Shown here: one piece after another, positions 8,239-17,023 of the stretch
Layout: the number at the start of each line of letters is the position of its first letter
Position numbering within the stretch: position 1 is the stretch's first letter
NCBI RefSeq assembly: GCF_013386115.1
Contig: NZ_JACAOR010000001.1
Span: 1,020,639-1,084,638 of the forward strand
Origin: Pseudomonas gingeri
Lineage (GTDB): Bacteria; Pseudomonadota; Gammaproteobacteria; Pseudomonadales; Pseudomonadaceae
Direction: 5' to 3'
DNA length: 64,000 bases
Notes under the pieces: model-generated
Told to the model about the DNA's origin: nothing
The model's input: only the letters and a program-made list of their open reading frames with translations
Databases searched by the model: none
Program-made: the position numbers and the translations under genes

Positions 8239-9453
8239 TCAGACCACCCCACCCGCCCGCAACTGCTCCACCGCCTCGGCGGAGAAACCCAGTTCGCCGA
8301 GAATCGCCTCGGTGTGCTGGCCCAGCCCCGGCACCGCGTCCATCCGCGGCGCGAAGGCGGCATTGCGCGCCGGCGGCAGCAGCGACGGCAGTTTCCCCGA
8401 AGGGCTGTCGACTTCACGCCAACCATCGCGCGCCTTGAGCTGCGGGTGATCCCATACGCCTTGCATGTCGTTGACCCGGGCATTGGCGATCTGCGCCTCC
8501 TCCAGCCTGGCGATCAGTTGCTCGACGCTGAGCCGGGCAAAGCTGTCGACGATGATCTGGCGCAGCACTTCACGATTGGCCGAGCGCTTGAAGTTGGCCG
8601 AGAAACGCTCATCCACCGCCAGTTCCGGCATCAGCAGCACCTTGTCGCAGAACGCTGCCCATTCGCGCTCGTTCTGCAGGCCGAGCATCACCGTGCCGCC
8701 ATCGCCCGCCGGGAACGGGCCGTAGGGGTAGATCGTCGAATGCGCCGCGCCGGCCCGTGGTGGCTGCGCCGCGCCATCGAAGGCGTAGTACATCGGGTAG
8801 CCCATCCACTCCACCAGGCTTTCCAGCATGCTGACGTCGACCCGGCTGCCCTCCCCGGTCTTGCCCCGCAGCAGCAGCGCCGAGAGGATGCCGCTGTAGG
8901 CATACATGCCGGCGGCGATATCGGCGATGGAGCAGCCGGCCTTGGCCAGCTGGTCGTCACCCGGGCCGCCGGTCACCGACAGGAAGCCGCCTTCGCTCTG
9001 GATCAGCAGGTCGTAGGCCTTTTTCTTTTCATAGGGACCGCCTTCGCCATAACCGGAGATATCGCAGACGATCAGCCGCGGAAAACGCTCGTGCAGCGCC
9101 TCGAAGGACAGGCCCATGCGCGCGGCCGCACCCGGTGCGAGGTTCTGTACCAGCACGTCGGCCTGGCCCAGCAGGTCTTCGAGAATGTCGCCGGCCCGGT
9201 CCTGCTTGAGATCCAGGGTCAGGCTTTCCTTCGAGCGGTTGGTCCAGACGAAATGCGAGGCCAGGCCGCGCACCCGCTGGTCGTAGCCACGGGCGAAGTC
9301 ACCGCTGCCGGGACGTTCGATCTTCACCACCCGCGCACCGAGGTCCGCCAGTTGCCGGGTACAGAACGGCGCAGCGATGGCGTGTTCCAGGCTGATGACG
9401 GTGATGCCGTCCAGCGGACGGGGGGCCGGGGTGTTGCCTGCTGCCGTGTTCAT
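8239..9453 (-). CDS. ict: Itaconate CoA-transferase, CaiB/BaiF (class III) family
   Basis: A 404-residue class III CoA-transferase. N-terminal pattern PLDGITVISLEHAIAAPFCTRQLADLGARVVKIE (13-46), SGYGEGGPYEKKKAYDLLIQSEGG (133-156) and the segment SIADIAAGMYAYSGILSAL, with Asp178 in the position of the catalytic aspartate that forms the acyl-enzyme anhydride. It would activate itaconate with CoA from succinyl-CoA (RipA/Ict, PA0882 type). The start overlaps the upstream prpD-like stop by TGATG, showing translational coupling. Family certain; itaconate inferred from the surrounding gene set. Confidence 0.88.
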   Translation of the reverse strand: MNTAAGNTPAPRPLDGITVISLEHAIAAPFCTRQLADLGARVVKIERPGSGDFARGYDQRVRGLASHFVWTNRSKESLTLDLKQDRAGDILEDLLGQADVLVQNLAPGAAARMGLSFEALHERFPRLIVCDISGYGEGGPYEKKKAYDLLIQSEGGFLSVTGGPGDDQLAKAGCSIADIAAGMYAYSGILSALLLRGKTGEGSRVDVSMLESLVEWMGYPMYYAFDGAAQPPRAGAAHSTIYPYGPFPAGDGGTVMLGLQNEREWAAFCDKVLLMPELAVDERFSANFKRSANREVLRQIIVDSFARLSVEQLIARLEEAQIANARVNDMQGVWDHPQLKARDGWREVDSPSGKLPSLLPPARNAAFAPRMDAVPGLGQHTEAILGELGFSAEAVEQLRAGGVV

Positions 9454-10802
9454 CAGCGCAGCTCCTTCAGATCAGTGGTGTTGCGCAGGTCCCAGACCTG
9501 GCGGATCAGGGCTTCGCCCTGCTCGGGTGTGCGCGCGCCGGAGAACTGCAGCAGGCGGCGGAACTTGTCTTCCAGTTCGGTCCGCGACAGGCTGTTGCCC
9601 GGATCGCCCTTGGGTTCGTCGATCGCCCCGTGCAGCGTGCGGCCATCGACCGTGGTGACCCGTACCCGGCCCAACCAGCGCTGGGGATAGGCACCATCGA
9701 CCTCTGGGTCGAGCGTCATGCTGACCTTGTCGCGAAAGGCCGAGACAGCCGGATCGGTCAGGGACAACTGGTGGAATTCCGGCAAGCCGGCCTTGCCATG
9801 CACGGCGATCAGGCCGAGCACGGTGCCCATGGAGAACTTGGCCTGGTGCACGGTCTGCGGCACCTCGACCCGCCCCAGGACATCGATGGCGCCCTGGTGC
9901 ACGCGGGTTTCCACGTGCCGGATCTGCTGGTGCTCCAGACCTTGCTGCCACATCAGGTCCAGCAGCGCATCGGCGGCCGGATGGGTATGGCGACAGGAGG
10001 CGTGGAACTTGAACGAGGTTTCCACCAGCGCCCAGCGACTGCCCAGGCGGTCGGACAGCCGGGTCGGGTCGGCATCGCTAGACATCCCGGCGGCCATGCC
10101 CTGGTCGCCTTCGAGGATATTGCGCGCACCGGTCAGGCCGTCCGCGGTCAGGTAGGCGGCCAGCAGGCCATCGGCGGCGGCCTTGGCGGTGTGCAGTTGC
10201 TTGGAGTCGGCGGCATCGCGCAGGAATTCCCAGAGCCCGGCGGCCTGGGTGCCGGCGCTGCCGAGCAGGTTGATGAATTGTTCCTCGTCGAAGTCCATCA
10301 GCTTGCCCACGGCCACGGCGGCCGCCAGGGTGCCGACGGTGGCCGTGGTGTGGAAGATCCGGTAGTGGGAACGCCCCAGGAACTCGCCGATGCGAATCCC
10401 CGCCTCGTAGCCGGCAACCGATGCCAGCAGCAGTTCGCGACCGGACTTGCCAAGGTCCTGGGCTGCCGCCAGGGCGGCCGGGAAGACCACGGTGGCCGGG
10501 TGCAGCACGGAGCTGTTGTGCAGGTCGTCCTGCTCCACCAGATGGGACGAGGCGGCATTGACCAGGGCGGCGAAGTACGCCGAACTGCTCTGGCCGTTGA
10601 CCAGGATCCGCGCCGGACCGCAGACCGGGCCCATCTTGCGCGCATAGGCCTCGAACAGCGGGATCGGATGGGCGCCCTGGCTGGCCAGGGCCGAGGCCAG
10701 CCAGTCGAGGAACAGGTCTTCGGTGCGTTCGAACACGGCCTCGGGCACCTGCTCGTAACGCAGCTCGGCGAGGAAGGCGGCCAGGACTCGGGTATGGCTC
10801 AT
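9453..10802 (-). CDS. MmgE/PrpD family protein of the itaconate cluster
   Basis: A 449-residue protein of the MmgE/PrpD fold (LDWLASALASQGAHP, HLVEQDDLHNSSVLHPATVVFPAALAAAQ and KFHASCRHTHPAADALLDL are the usual conserved blocks). The family includes 2-methylcitrate dehydratase and the cis-aconitate decarboxylases that make itaconate in animals and fungi. The P. aeruginosa cluster has a member at the equivalent place (PA0881), but it is not one of the three enzymes shown to be required for itaconate degradation. A role on a related C5/C6 acid, or as isomerase/hydratase, is possible. RBS AGGAG; 10 bp after acd and coupled to ict. Confidence 0.85.
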   Translation of the reverse strand: MSHTRVLAAFLAELRYEQVPEAVFERTEDLFLDWLASALASQGAHPIPLFEAYARKMGPVCGPARILVNGQSSSAYFAALVNAASSHLVEQDDLHNSSVLHPATVVFPAALAAAQDLGKSGRELLLASVAGYEAGIRIGEFLGRSHYRIFHTTATVGTLAAAVAVGKLMDFDEEQFINLLGSAGTQAAGLWEFLRDAADSKQLHTAKAAADGLLAAYLTADGLTGARNILEGDQGMAAGMSSDADPTRLSDRLGSRWALVETSFKFHASCRHTHPAADALLDLMWQQGLEHQQIRHVETRVHQGAIDVLGRVEVPQTVHQAKFSMGTVLGLIAVHGKAGLPEFHQLSLTDPAVSAFRDKVSMTLDPEVDGAYPQRWLGRVRVTTVDGRTLHGAIDEPKGDPGNSLSRTELEDKFRRLLQFSGARTPEQGEALIRQVWDLRNTTDLKELR

Positions 10803-10812
10803 GGCGTGCTCC

Positions 10813-11976
10813 TCAGAAGCTGCGTGGCAGTTCGAGCAGGTGCTCGGCCACGTAGGACAGGATCAGGTTGGTGGAGATCGGCGCCACCTGGTACAGGCGG
10901 GTCTCGCGGAATTTGCGCTCGACGTCGTACTCGCAGGCGAAGCCGAAACCGCCGTGGGTCTGCAGGCAGGCATTGGCGGCTTCCCAGGAGGCCTTGGCCG
11001 CCAGGTACTTGGCCATGTTGGCGCTGGCCCCGGCGTTCTGGCCCGAGTCGTACTCCTCGCAGGCGCGCCAGCGCATCAGGTCGGCGGCCTCGATCTCGAT
11101 ATGCGCCTCGGCAATCGGGAACTGCACGCCCTGGTTCTGACCGATGGGCCGGCCGAACACTACGCGGTCGCGGGCATAGGCGCTGGCCTTCTCGATAAAC
11201 CAGCGACCGTCGCCGATGCATTCGGCGGCAATCAGCGTGCGCTCGGCATTGAGGCCGTCGAGGATGTACTTGAAGCCCTTGCCTTCCTCGCCGATCAGGC
11301 TGTCGGCCGGCAGTTCGAGGTTGTCGAAGAACAGCTCGTTGGTCTCGTGGTTGACCATGTTGGCGATCGGCTGCACGGTCAGGCCGTTGCCGATGGCTTC
11401 GCGCAGGTCGACGAGGAAAATCGACATGCCTTCGGACTTCTTCTTGACCTCGGCCAGGGGCGTGGTGCGGGCCAGCAGGATCATCAGGTCGGAGTGCTGG
11501 ATCCGCGAGATCCATACCTTCTGGCCGTTGATCACGTACTTGTCGCCGCGCTTGATCGCGGTGGTCTTGATCTTGGTGGTGTCGGTGCCCGTGGTCGGCT
11601 CGGTCACCCCCATCGATTGCAGGCGCAACTCGCCGCTGGCCAGCTTCGGCAGGTAGAAACGTTTCTGAGCCTCGCTGCCGTGGCGCAACAGGGTGAACAT
11701 GTTGTACATCTGGCCGTGCACGGTGCCGGAGTTGCCGCCGCAGCGGTTGACTTCCTCGAGGATCACCGAGGCTTCGGCCAGGCCCAGGCCGGAGCCGCCG
11801 TACTCTTCGGGAATCATTGCCGACAGCCAGCCGGCGTCGGTCAGGGCCTTGACGAAGGCTTCGGGAAACCCCTTCTCGTCATCGATCCTGCGCCAGTAGG
11901 CGGCATCGAATTCGGCGCACAGGGCGCGCACGCCCTCGCGGATGGCATTGAGTTCTTCGTTGTGATTCGGATTCAT
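10813..11976 (-). CDS. Acyl-CoA dehydrogenase of the itaconate cluster
   Basis: A 387-residue flavoprotein of normal acyl-CoA dehydrogenase length. Visible blocks: AMIPEEYGGSGLGLAEASVILEEVNRCGG, LRLQSMGVTEPTTGTDTTKIKTTA (flavin/substrate loop), GVQFPIAEAHIEIEAADLMR and the FAD adenosine segment QTHGGFGFACEYDVERKFRE. The C-terminal position that holds the catalytic Glu in medium-chain enzymes (IYEGT) reads LYQVAPIST, so the base must lie elsewhere, as in isovaleryl-CoA dehydrogenase. Orthologous position to PA0879. It may desaturate a methyl-branched acyl-CoA such as methylsuccinyl-CoA; this is a guess. RBS AAGGA. Confidence 0.88.
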   Translation of the reverse strand: MNPNHNEELNAIREGVRALCAEFDAAYWRRIDDEKGFPEAFVKALTDAGWLSAMIPEEYGGSGLGLAEASVILEEVNRCGGNSGTVHGQMYNMFTLLRHGSEAQKRFYLPKLASGELRLQSMGVTEPTTGTDTTKIKTTAIKRGDKYVINGQKVWISRIQHSDLMILLARTTPLAEVKKKSEGMSIFLVDLREAIGNGLTVQPIANMVNHETNELFFDNLELPADSLIGEEGKGFKYILDGLNAERTLIAAECIGDGRWFIEKASAYARDRVVFGRPIGQNQGVQFPIAEAHIEIEAADLMRWRACEEYDSGQNAGASANMAKYLAAKASWEAANACLQTHGGFGFACEYDVERKFRETRLYQVAPISTNLILSYVAEHLLELPRSF

Positions 11977-11997
11977 CGGTGGATGTCCTTTTTCTTG

Positions 11998-12825
11998 TCA
12001 GTCGAAGTGCACTTCGGCGCGCTGGGCGATACCGCCGGCATTGCCGGCCCAGAGTTCGGCGACGCCGGGGCTGACGATCCGCCCGCCGACCTCGAAGGGC
12101 TGCGGAGCGATCAGGGGGCGCAAGCCGCGATAGGCGAAGCGCCGCAGGTTCGCCTCGGGATGGGCCCGGCAGAAGGCCCGCAGGTTCAGGGTGGCGATCA
12201 TCGGCCCGTGTACCACCAGGCCCGGATAACCTTCGGTGGCGGTGACGTAGGGGTAGTCGTAGTGGATGCGATGGCCGTTGAAGGTCACGGCGCTGTAGCG
12301 GAACAGCAGGGTCGGTGTCGGCTCGACGGCTTCGCGCCACTCGCCTTCGACCAGCGCCTCGCCACTGCCCTGCTTGGGCGGCGTGGGTTCGCGGTAGACG
12401 ATGTCCTGTTCCTCGCGGATCGCCACCCGGCCATCCTGGGAATACTCATGCTGCACGGTGACGAACAGCAGCGAACCGGTACGCCCCTGCTTTTCCTCGA
12501 TCCGGGTGATGGTCGAGACCCGGGTGGCATCGTGACCCGCGCGCAGGTCGTGGAAGAACTCCAGGCGACCACCGGCCCACATGCGGTTGCGATTGTCCGC
12601 CGGCGGCAGGAAGCCACCGCGGGCCGGGTGACCGTCGCCGCCCAACTGGCTCTCGGCTACCGGATCCTGGAAAAAGCACCACTGCCAGAGCGGCGGCAGG
12701 GCCTCGCCGTGGGAAGGCGCGCTTTCACCAAAGGTCGCGGCAATCCGCTTGAGCAGGTTGCGACTCAGTTGGTCGTGGGCTTCTTCGGTCCGTCCCAGCC
12801 AGGCACTCAGATCCGTCACACTCAT
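11998..12825 (-). CDS. ich: Itaconyl-CoA hydratase, MaoC/FAS1-type hot-dog protein
   Basis: A 275-residue protein from ATG 12825; longer starts reach into the regulator-side promoter and add non-conserved residues. It has the layout of mesaconyl-C4-CoA/itaconyl-CoA hydratases: PLWQWCFFQDPVAESQLGGDGHPARGGFLPP (46-75), RMWAGGRLEFFHDLRAG and the C-terminal hot-dog stretch FNGHRIHYDYPYVTATEGYPGLVVHGPMIATLNL. It hydrates itaconyl-CoA to (S)-citramalyl-CoA, the step between Ict and Ccl. It is first in the operon, divergent from the LysR regulator, as PA0878 is from PA0877. Confidence 0.87.
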   Translation of the reverse strand: MSVTDLSAWLGRTEEAHDQLSRNLLKRIAATFGESAPSHGEALPPLWQWCFFQDPVAESQLGGDGHPARGGFLPPADNRNRMWAGGRLEFFHDLRAGHDATRVSTITRIEEKQGRTGSLLFVTVQHEYSQDGRVAIREEQDIVYREPTPPKQGSGEALVEGEWREAVEPTPTLLFRYSAVTFNGHRIHYDYPYVTATEGYPGLVVHGPMIATLNLRAFCRAHPEANLRRFAYRGLRPLIAPQPFEVGGRIVSPGVAELWAGNAGGIAQRAEVHFD

Positions 12826-12909
12826 TGGAAGGTTTCCCCTTGCCGATTGTCGTTGTGTGCCGATGATGCAAGCTGATCGCCGTTCCGAGAATTTGCATTT
12901 CAATAAGCC

Positions 12910-12932
12910 GGCGTTCAGTTATGCTGAACGCC
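12910..12932. promoter_or_regulatory. LysR-type operator of the itaconate cluster
   Basis: A perfect 9-bp dyad GGCGTTCAG-TTATG-CTGAACGCC. It contains TTCAG-N5-CTGAA, the T-N11-A frame of LysR-family boxes, and lies in the 129-bp gap between ich and the divergent lysR gene, 22 bp before the lysR start. Confidence 0.75.
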
Positions 12933-12954
12933 TAGCCGTTGACTGGAGTCGCCC

Positions 12955-13848
12955 ATGCATTTCGACCTGGCGGATTTGCGTCTCTTCATCCATATCGCCG
13001 AATCGCCGAGCCTGACCCAGGGCGCCAGGCGTGCCTTTCTTTCGCCGGCCGCCGCCAGCGCGCGGATCAAGGCCCTGGAAGCGCAGCTCGACACCCGCCT
13101 GCTGTACCGCGACAGTCGCGGCGTCGAAGTGACCCCGGCGGGCCAGCGGCTGCTGCAACATGCGCGGCTGATCATGCGCCAGGTCGACTACCTGAAAAGC
13201 GAGTTCACCAGCTATGGCGGCGATTCCGCCGGACATATCCGGATCTTCGCCAACACCACGGCGGTCACCGAATTCCTGCCGGAGGTGCTCGCCGGGTTCC
13301 TCTCGAAACGCCCCGGGGTGACGGTGGACCTGCAGGAGCGCCTGTCGCGGGATATCGTGCGCGGCGTGCTCGACGGCACCAGCGACATGGGCATCATCGC
13401 CGGCCCCGTGGAGGCCAGCGGCTTGCAGGTGATGCATTTCAGCACCGACCGCCTGGTGCTGATCGTGCCGGTGGATCACCCACTGGCGACCCAGCAATCG
13501 GTGACACTGGGCAAGACCCTGGCCTACCAGCATATCGGCCTGCATGAAGGCAGCACCCTGCTGAGTTTCCTGCGCGAACACGTCGAGCGGCTGGGCAAGA
13601 CGCTGTCGCTGCGGATCCAGGTCTCCAGCTTCGAAGCGATCTGCCGGATGGTCGAGGCCGGCGTGGGCATCGGCATCATTCCCGAGTCCGCCGCCCTGCG
13701 GCACAGCCGGACCATGCAACTGGTGACAGTGACTCTCGACGAACCCTGGGCGATCCGCGAGCGCAGCATTCTGGTGCGTGAACTGGAGGCCCTGCCCGGC
13801 ACCATCCGGGCCCTGATCGCGACCCTGATGCCGACGACGCCCGCATGA
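12955..13848 (+). CDS. LysR family regulator of the itaconate cluster
   Basis: A 297-residue LysR regulator. N-terminal winged helix MHFDLADLRLFIHIAESPSLTQGARRAFLSPAAASARIKALEAQLDTRLL (1-50), then a periplasmic-binding-protein-like effector domain from about residue 90. It is divergent from ich with a clear LysR box between them, the arrangement of RipR/PA0877 in P. aeruginosa, so it is the likely itaconate-responsive activator. Effector identity is inferred from synteny. Confidence 0.9.
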   Translation: MHFDLADLRLFIHIAESPSLTQGARRAFLSPAAASARIKALEAQLDTRLLYRDSRGVEVTPAGQRLLQHARLIMRQVDYLKSEFTSYGGDSAGHIRIFANTTAVTEFLPEVLAGFLSKRPGVTVDLQERLSRDIVRGVLDGTSDMGIIAGPVEASGLQVMHFSTDRLVLIVPVDHPLATQQSVTLGKTLAYQHIGLHEGSTLLSFLREHVERLGKTLSLRIQVSSFEAICRMVEAGVGIGIIPESAALRHSRTMQLVTVTLDEPWAIRERSILVRELEALPGTIRALIATLMPTTPA

Positions 13849-13979
13849 ATTGTCCGACGTTTTGGGTTGCACAACACCTGCGTTCGGCGGCATTCTTGGG
13901 ATATTCCCCCGACAGAACTTTTTACGCCACAGGCACTCAATCAGTGCATTGATCCACGCCCTTCCCGACAGAGACGCTC

Positions 13980-14900
13980 ATGACTTCGAAGCTGGAACAA
14001 CTCAAGCAGTTCACCACCGTGGTCGCGGACACCGGCGACCTCGACGCCATCACCCGCCTCAAGCCGGTCGACGCCACCACCAACCCGTCCCTGCTGCTCA
14101 AGGCCGCGGCGCTGCCGGGTTACGCCGAGCTGCTGAAAAGCGCCGTGGCCCACGCCAAGGGCGATGTCGGCCTGGCCTGCGATCACTTTGCCGTGTCGGT
14201 CGGCAGCGGCATCCTGAAGGCGATTCCGGGGCGCATCTCCACCGAGGTCGATGCCCGCCTGTCGTTCGACGAAGCCGCCCTGCTGAGCAAGGCCAACCAG
14301 CTGATCGAGCTGTATGACAAGGCCGGCGTCGGCCGTGACCGCGTGCTGATCAAGCTGGCGTCCACCTGGGAAGGCATCCGTGCCGCCGAGAAACTGGAAA
14401 AGGCCGGTATCCAGACCAACCTGACCCTGCTGTTCTCCTTCGCCCAGGCCGCCGCCTGCGCCGATGCCGGGGTGTTCCTGATCTCGCCGTTCGTGGGCCG
14501 CATCTACGACTGGTACAAGAAGTCCACCGGCAACGAATACACCGGTGCCGACGATCCGGGCGTGCAGTCGGTGACCCGCATCTACAACTACTACAAGTCC
14601 AATGACTACAAGACCGTGGTCATGGGCGCCAGCTTCCGCAATATCAACCAGATCGAACAACTGGCCGGTTGCGACCGCCTGACCATCAGCCCGGACCTGC
14701 TGGAGAAGCTGGCCCAGGACCAGGGCACCCTGGCCCGCAAGCTGGCTCCGGGCAATGCCGGCGAAGCGCGCCTGAACCTGAGCGAGGCGCAATTCCGCTG
14801 GGCCTCCAACGAAGACGCCATGGCCACCGAGAAACTGGCCGAAGGCATTCGCCAGTTCGCCCGCGACCAGGAAAAACTGGAAGCCCTGCTCTCCAGGTAA
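13980..14900 (+). CDS. tal: Transaldolase
   Basis: A 306-residue class I transaldolase (TalB type). The signature [14 protein letters not shown] at residues 29-42 and the Schiff-base segment [21 protein letters not shown], with the catalytic Lys in the IKLAST motif, are both intact, as is [32 protein letters not shown]. It moves a dihydroxyacetone unit between sedoheptulose-7-phosphate and glyceraldehyde-3-phosphate in the non-oxidative pentose phosphate pathway. Stand-alone gene followed by a repeat element. Full length, no anomalies. Confidence 0.96.
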   Translation: MTSKLEQLKQFTTVVADTGDLDAITRLKPVDATTNPSLLLKAAALPGYAELLKSAVAHAKGDVGLACDHFAVSVGSGILKAIPGRISTEVDARLSFDEAALLSKANQLIELYDKAGVGRDRVLIKLASTWEGIRAAEKLEKAGIQTNLTLLFSFAQAAACADAGVFLISPFVGRIYDWYKKSTGNEYTGADDPGVQSVTRIYNYYKSNDYKTVVMGASFRNINQIEQLAGCDRLTISPDLLEKLAQDQGTLARKLAPGNAGEARLNLSEAQFRWASNEDAMATEKLAEGIRQFARDQEKLEALLSR

Positions 14901-14910
14901 TCCCTGCCCT

Positions 14911-15010
14911 GTTCCCACGCTCCGCGTGGGAATGCGTCTGTGCATGCTTTGCGTCTGCTCTTGTGACGCAGAGCGTCACGGGCTGCGTTACCACGCGGAG
15001 CGTGGGAACG
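14911..15010. repeat. About 100-bp palindromic intergenic repeat
   Basis: GTTCCCACGCTCCGCGTGGG begins the element and CCACGCGGAGCGTGGGAACG ends it; the internal halves (GACGCAGAGCGTC) are also self-complementary. This is a repeat seen repeatedly between genes in Pseudomonas. It lies between tal and the luciferase-like gene and could fold into a large hairpin that ends tal transcription. Confidence 0.7.
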
Positions 15011-15122
15011 ATCTATGGTGCTTTGCCCTGAACGCAAAAGCGTTGTTCCTGTTCCTGCATTTTTCTCACAAACGAGCCCTGTGATACTGGCTGTCATCTC
15101 CAGTCACCTACAGGCCCGTGTC

Positions 15123-16055
15123 ATGCACCCTCGCTTTCAACGGCTGCTCGGCAGCCAGCAATTCTCCATCGGTCTCGAACTGCCCCTGGACAATGACTGG
15201 TCCAGTCACGGCCAGCGCTCGCGCAACGAACAGCAACGCCCCTTCGGCGTTCCCGACCTGGCCCTCCATGCCCAGCTCGCCCGTGCGGCGGACCAGGCCG
15301 GCTTCCGCGCCCTGTGGGTGCGCGACGTGCCGGTCTACGACCCGAATTTCGGCGACGCGGCCCAGGTTTTCGAAACCTTCTCCTACCTCGGCTACCTGGC
15401 CGGCATCACCGACCAGATCATGCTCGGCACCGCCGCCGTGGTCCTGCCGCTGCGCCAGCCCTGGCTGACCCTCAAGGCCGCCAACAGCATCGACCACCTG
15501 AGCGGCGGCCGCTTGTTGCTCGGTGTCGCCAGCGGCGACCGGCCGATGGAATACCCGCTGTTCGGTGTCGATTACCAGCAGCGTGGCGAATCGTTCCGCG
15601 ACACCGTCGAACTGCTCCGCAGCCAGGGCCGGGAACGCCTGCCCGAGGGTGCACAATTGCTGCCACGACCCGAGCAAGCCCTGCCGCTGCTGGTGGCGGG
15701 TCTCGGCCAGCAATCGCCGGCCTGGATCGGCGAGCATATGGACGGCTGGCTGAGCTACCCGGGCACCCCGGAAGACCATCGTCGGCGCGTCGGCCTGTGG
15801 CGCGAAGTCGGCGACGACAAACCCTATGTCACCTTCTTCCACCTCGACCTGGCGGCCAATCCCCACGCGCCGATGCAGCGCCTGCGGTTTGGCGGGCGCG
15901 CCGGGCGACTGGCCCTGATCGATGAATTGCAGGCACTGCGCGAGGTCGGCGTACAGCATGTCGGACTGCATCTGCGCTACAGCGAACGCCCCCTGGACGA
16001 GGTGATCGAGGAACTGGCGGAACACGTGCTGCCGATGTTTCACGACCCGCGTTGA
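15123..16055 (+). CDS. LLM-class (luciferase-like) flavin oxidoreductase
   Basis: A 310-residue protein from ATG 15123 (MHPRFQRLLGSQQFSIGLELP); in-frame upstream codons run into the repeat and are not conserved-looking. Luciferase-like TIM-barrel blocks: DLALHAQLARAADQAGFRALWVRDVPVYDPNFGD, GTAAVVLPLRQPWLTLKAANSIDHLSGGRLLLGVASGDRP and ERPLDEVIEELAEHVLPMF. This resembles the short BA3436-type subgroup (TIGR03571), whose substrate is unknown. Members usually oxidise small molecules with reduced FMN. Convergent with the downstream LysR gene, stops 16 bp apart. Confidence 0.85.
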   Translation: MHPRFQRLLGSQQFSIGLELPLDNDWSSHGQRSRNEQQRPFGVPDLALHAQLARAADQAGFRALWVRDVPVYDPNFGDAAQVFETFSYLGYLAGITDQIMLGTAAVVLPLRQPWLTLKAANSIDHLSGGRLLLGVASGDRPMEYPLFGVDYQQRGESFRDTVELLRSQGRERLPEGAQLLPRPEQALPLLVAGLGQQSPAWIGEHMDGWLSYPGTPEDHRRRVGLWREVGDDKPYVTFFHLDLAANPHAPMQRLRFGGRAGRLALIDELQALREVGVQHVGLHLRYSERPLDEVIEELAEHVLPMFHDPR

Positions 16056-16071
16056 GTCCCACCTGCCCCGA

Positions 16072-16926
16072 TCAGCTCCGTCGTGCCGCGCAGTACGCCA
16101 CGATCACTTCGCCGAGGGCCGCGATAATGGCCTGATCGGCCTGCGGCGAGGCGAACAGGCGAAACTCCGCGTCAGGCAACGCCGGCAGTCCTGATTCGGG
16201 GCCCAGTATCGACAAGCCCGGACCGAGTTGGCTCAAGGCCATCGGGGCCACGGCGAATCCCGATACGGCAGCGGCGCGCAAGGCATTGTTGCTGGTGCAG
16301 AGCATCGCGGTGCGCTGGGCGATGCCGGCCTGGGCCAGCCGGGTCAGCGCCACCTCGCGATACGGACAGGGCTCGGGGAACAGCGCCAGCGGCAAGGGCG
16401 TGGGCAAGGTCGTCGACGCCTGGGCGGAAGCGGCCCAGACCAGGGGTTCCTGCCAGAGCAGTTGCCCGGCCTGGCGGGTTTCGCACAAGGAGCCGATGAC
16501 CAGCTCCAGCTCCCCCTGCGCCATCAGCCCCAGTAGCGTGCCCGGAATATTCACCTGCACTTCGATGTCGATGCCCGGGTACTGCGCGGCAAACTCCTGC
16601 ACCGCGCGCAACAACCGGGGTTCGGCAAAATCTTCCGAGACGCCAATCCGCACCCGGCCCTGGAACGGCGAGCGCGTGAGTTCGGCCCAGGCATCGCGAT
16701 TGAGGGAAAGAATGCTCCGCGCATAGGTCATCAGCCGCTCCCCCTCCCCGGTCATCTGCTGGGAACGGGTGGTGCGCTTGAGCAGAGGCTTGCCGACCTG
16801 GCCTTCCAGGCGACGCAGGTGCCCGCTGACCGCCGACTGGGTCAGGTGCAGCTTCTCCGCGGCGCGGGTGAAACCGCCTTCATCCACCACGGCGACGAAG
16901 GTGCGCAACAGCAAGGGGTCAAACAT
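16072..16926 (-). CDS. LysR family transcriptional regulator
   Basis: A 284-residue LysR protein. ATG 16926 (MFDPLLLRTFVAVVDEGGFTRAAEKLHLTQSAVSGHLRRLEGQVGKPLL) gives the standard winged-helix start; an upstream TTG adds only six residues. The effector domain is present to residue 280. It is divergent from an azoreductase-like gene across a 97-bp AT-rich gap and probably regulates it. The effector is unknown. Confidence 0.9.
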   Translation of the reverse strand: MFDPLLLRTFVAVVDEGGFTRAAEKLHLTQSAVSGHLRRLEGQVGKPLLKRTTRSQQMTGEGERLMTYARSILSLNRDAWAELTRSPFQGRVRIGVSEDFAEPRLLRAVQEFAAQYPGIDIEVQVNIPGTLLGLMAQGELELVIGSLCETRQAGQLLWQEPLVWAASAQASTTLPTPLPLALFPEPCPYREVALTRLAQAGIAQRTAMLCTSNNALRAAAVSGFAVAPMALSQLGPGLSILGPESGLPALPDAEFRLFASPQADQAIIAALGEVIVAYCAARRS

Positions 16927-17023
16927 AGTGATAACTGTGATCAATCATTCATATATTTACGATTTATAGAATGAAAACAACTATGTTGCAATGTCCGCCT
17001 CCTCCCACCGAACCGAGGCCGTC

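Noticed and set aside
14911..15010. A possible CRISPR-like or rRNA-related structure in the repeat
   Set aside because: There is one palindromic unit only, with no regular spacer array; it matches common Pseudomonas intergenic repeats.
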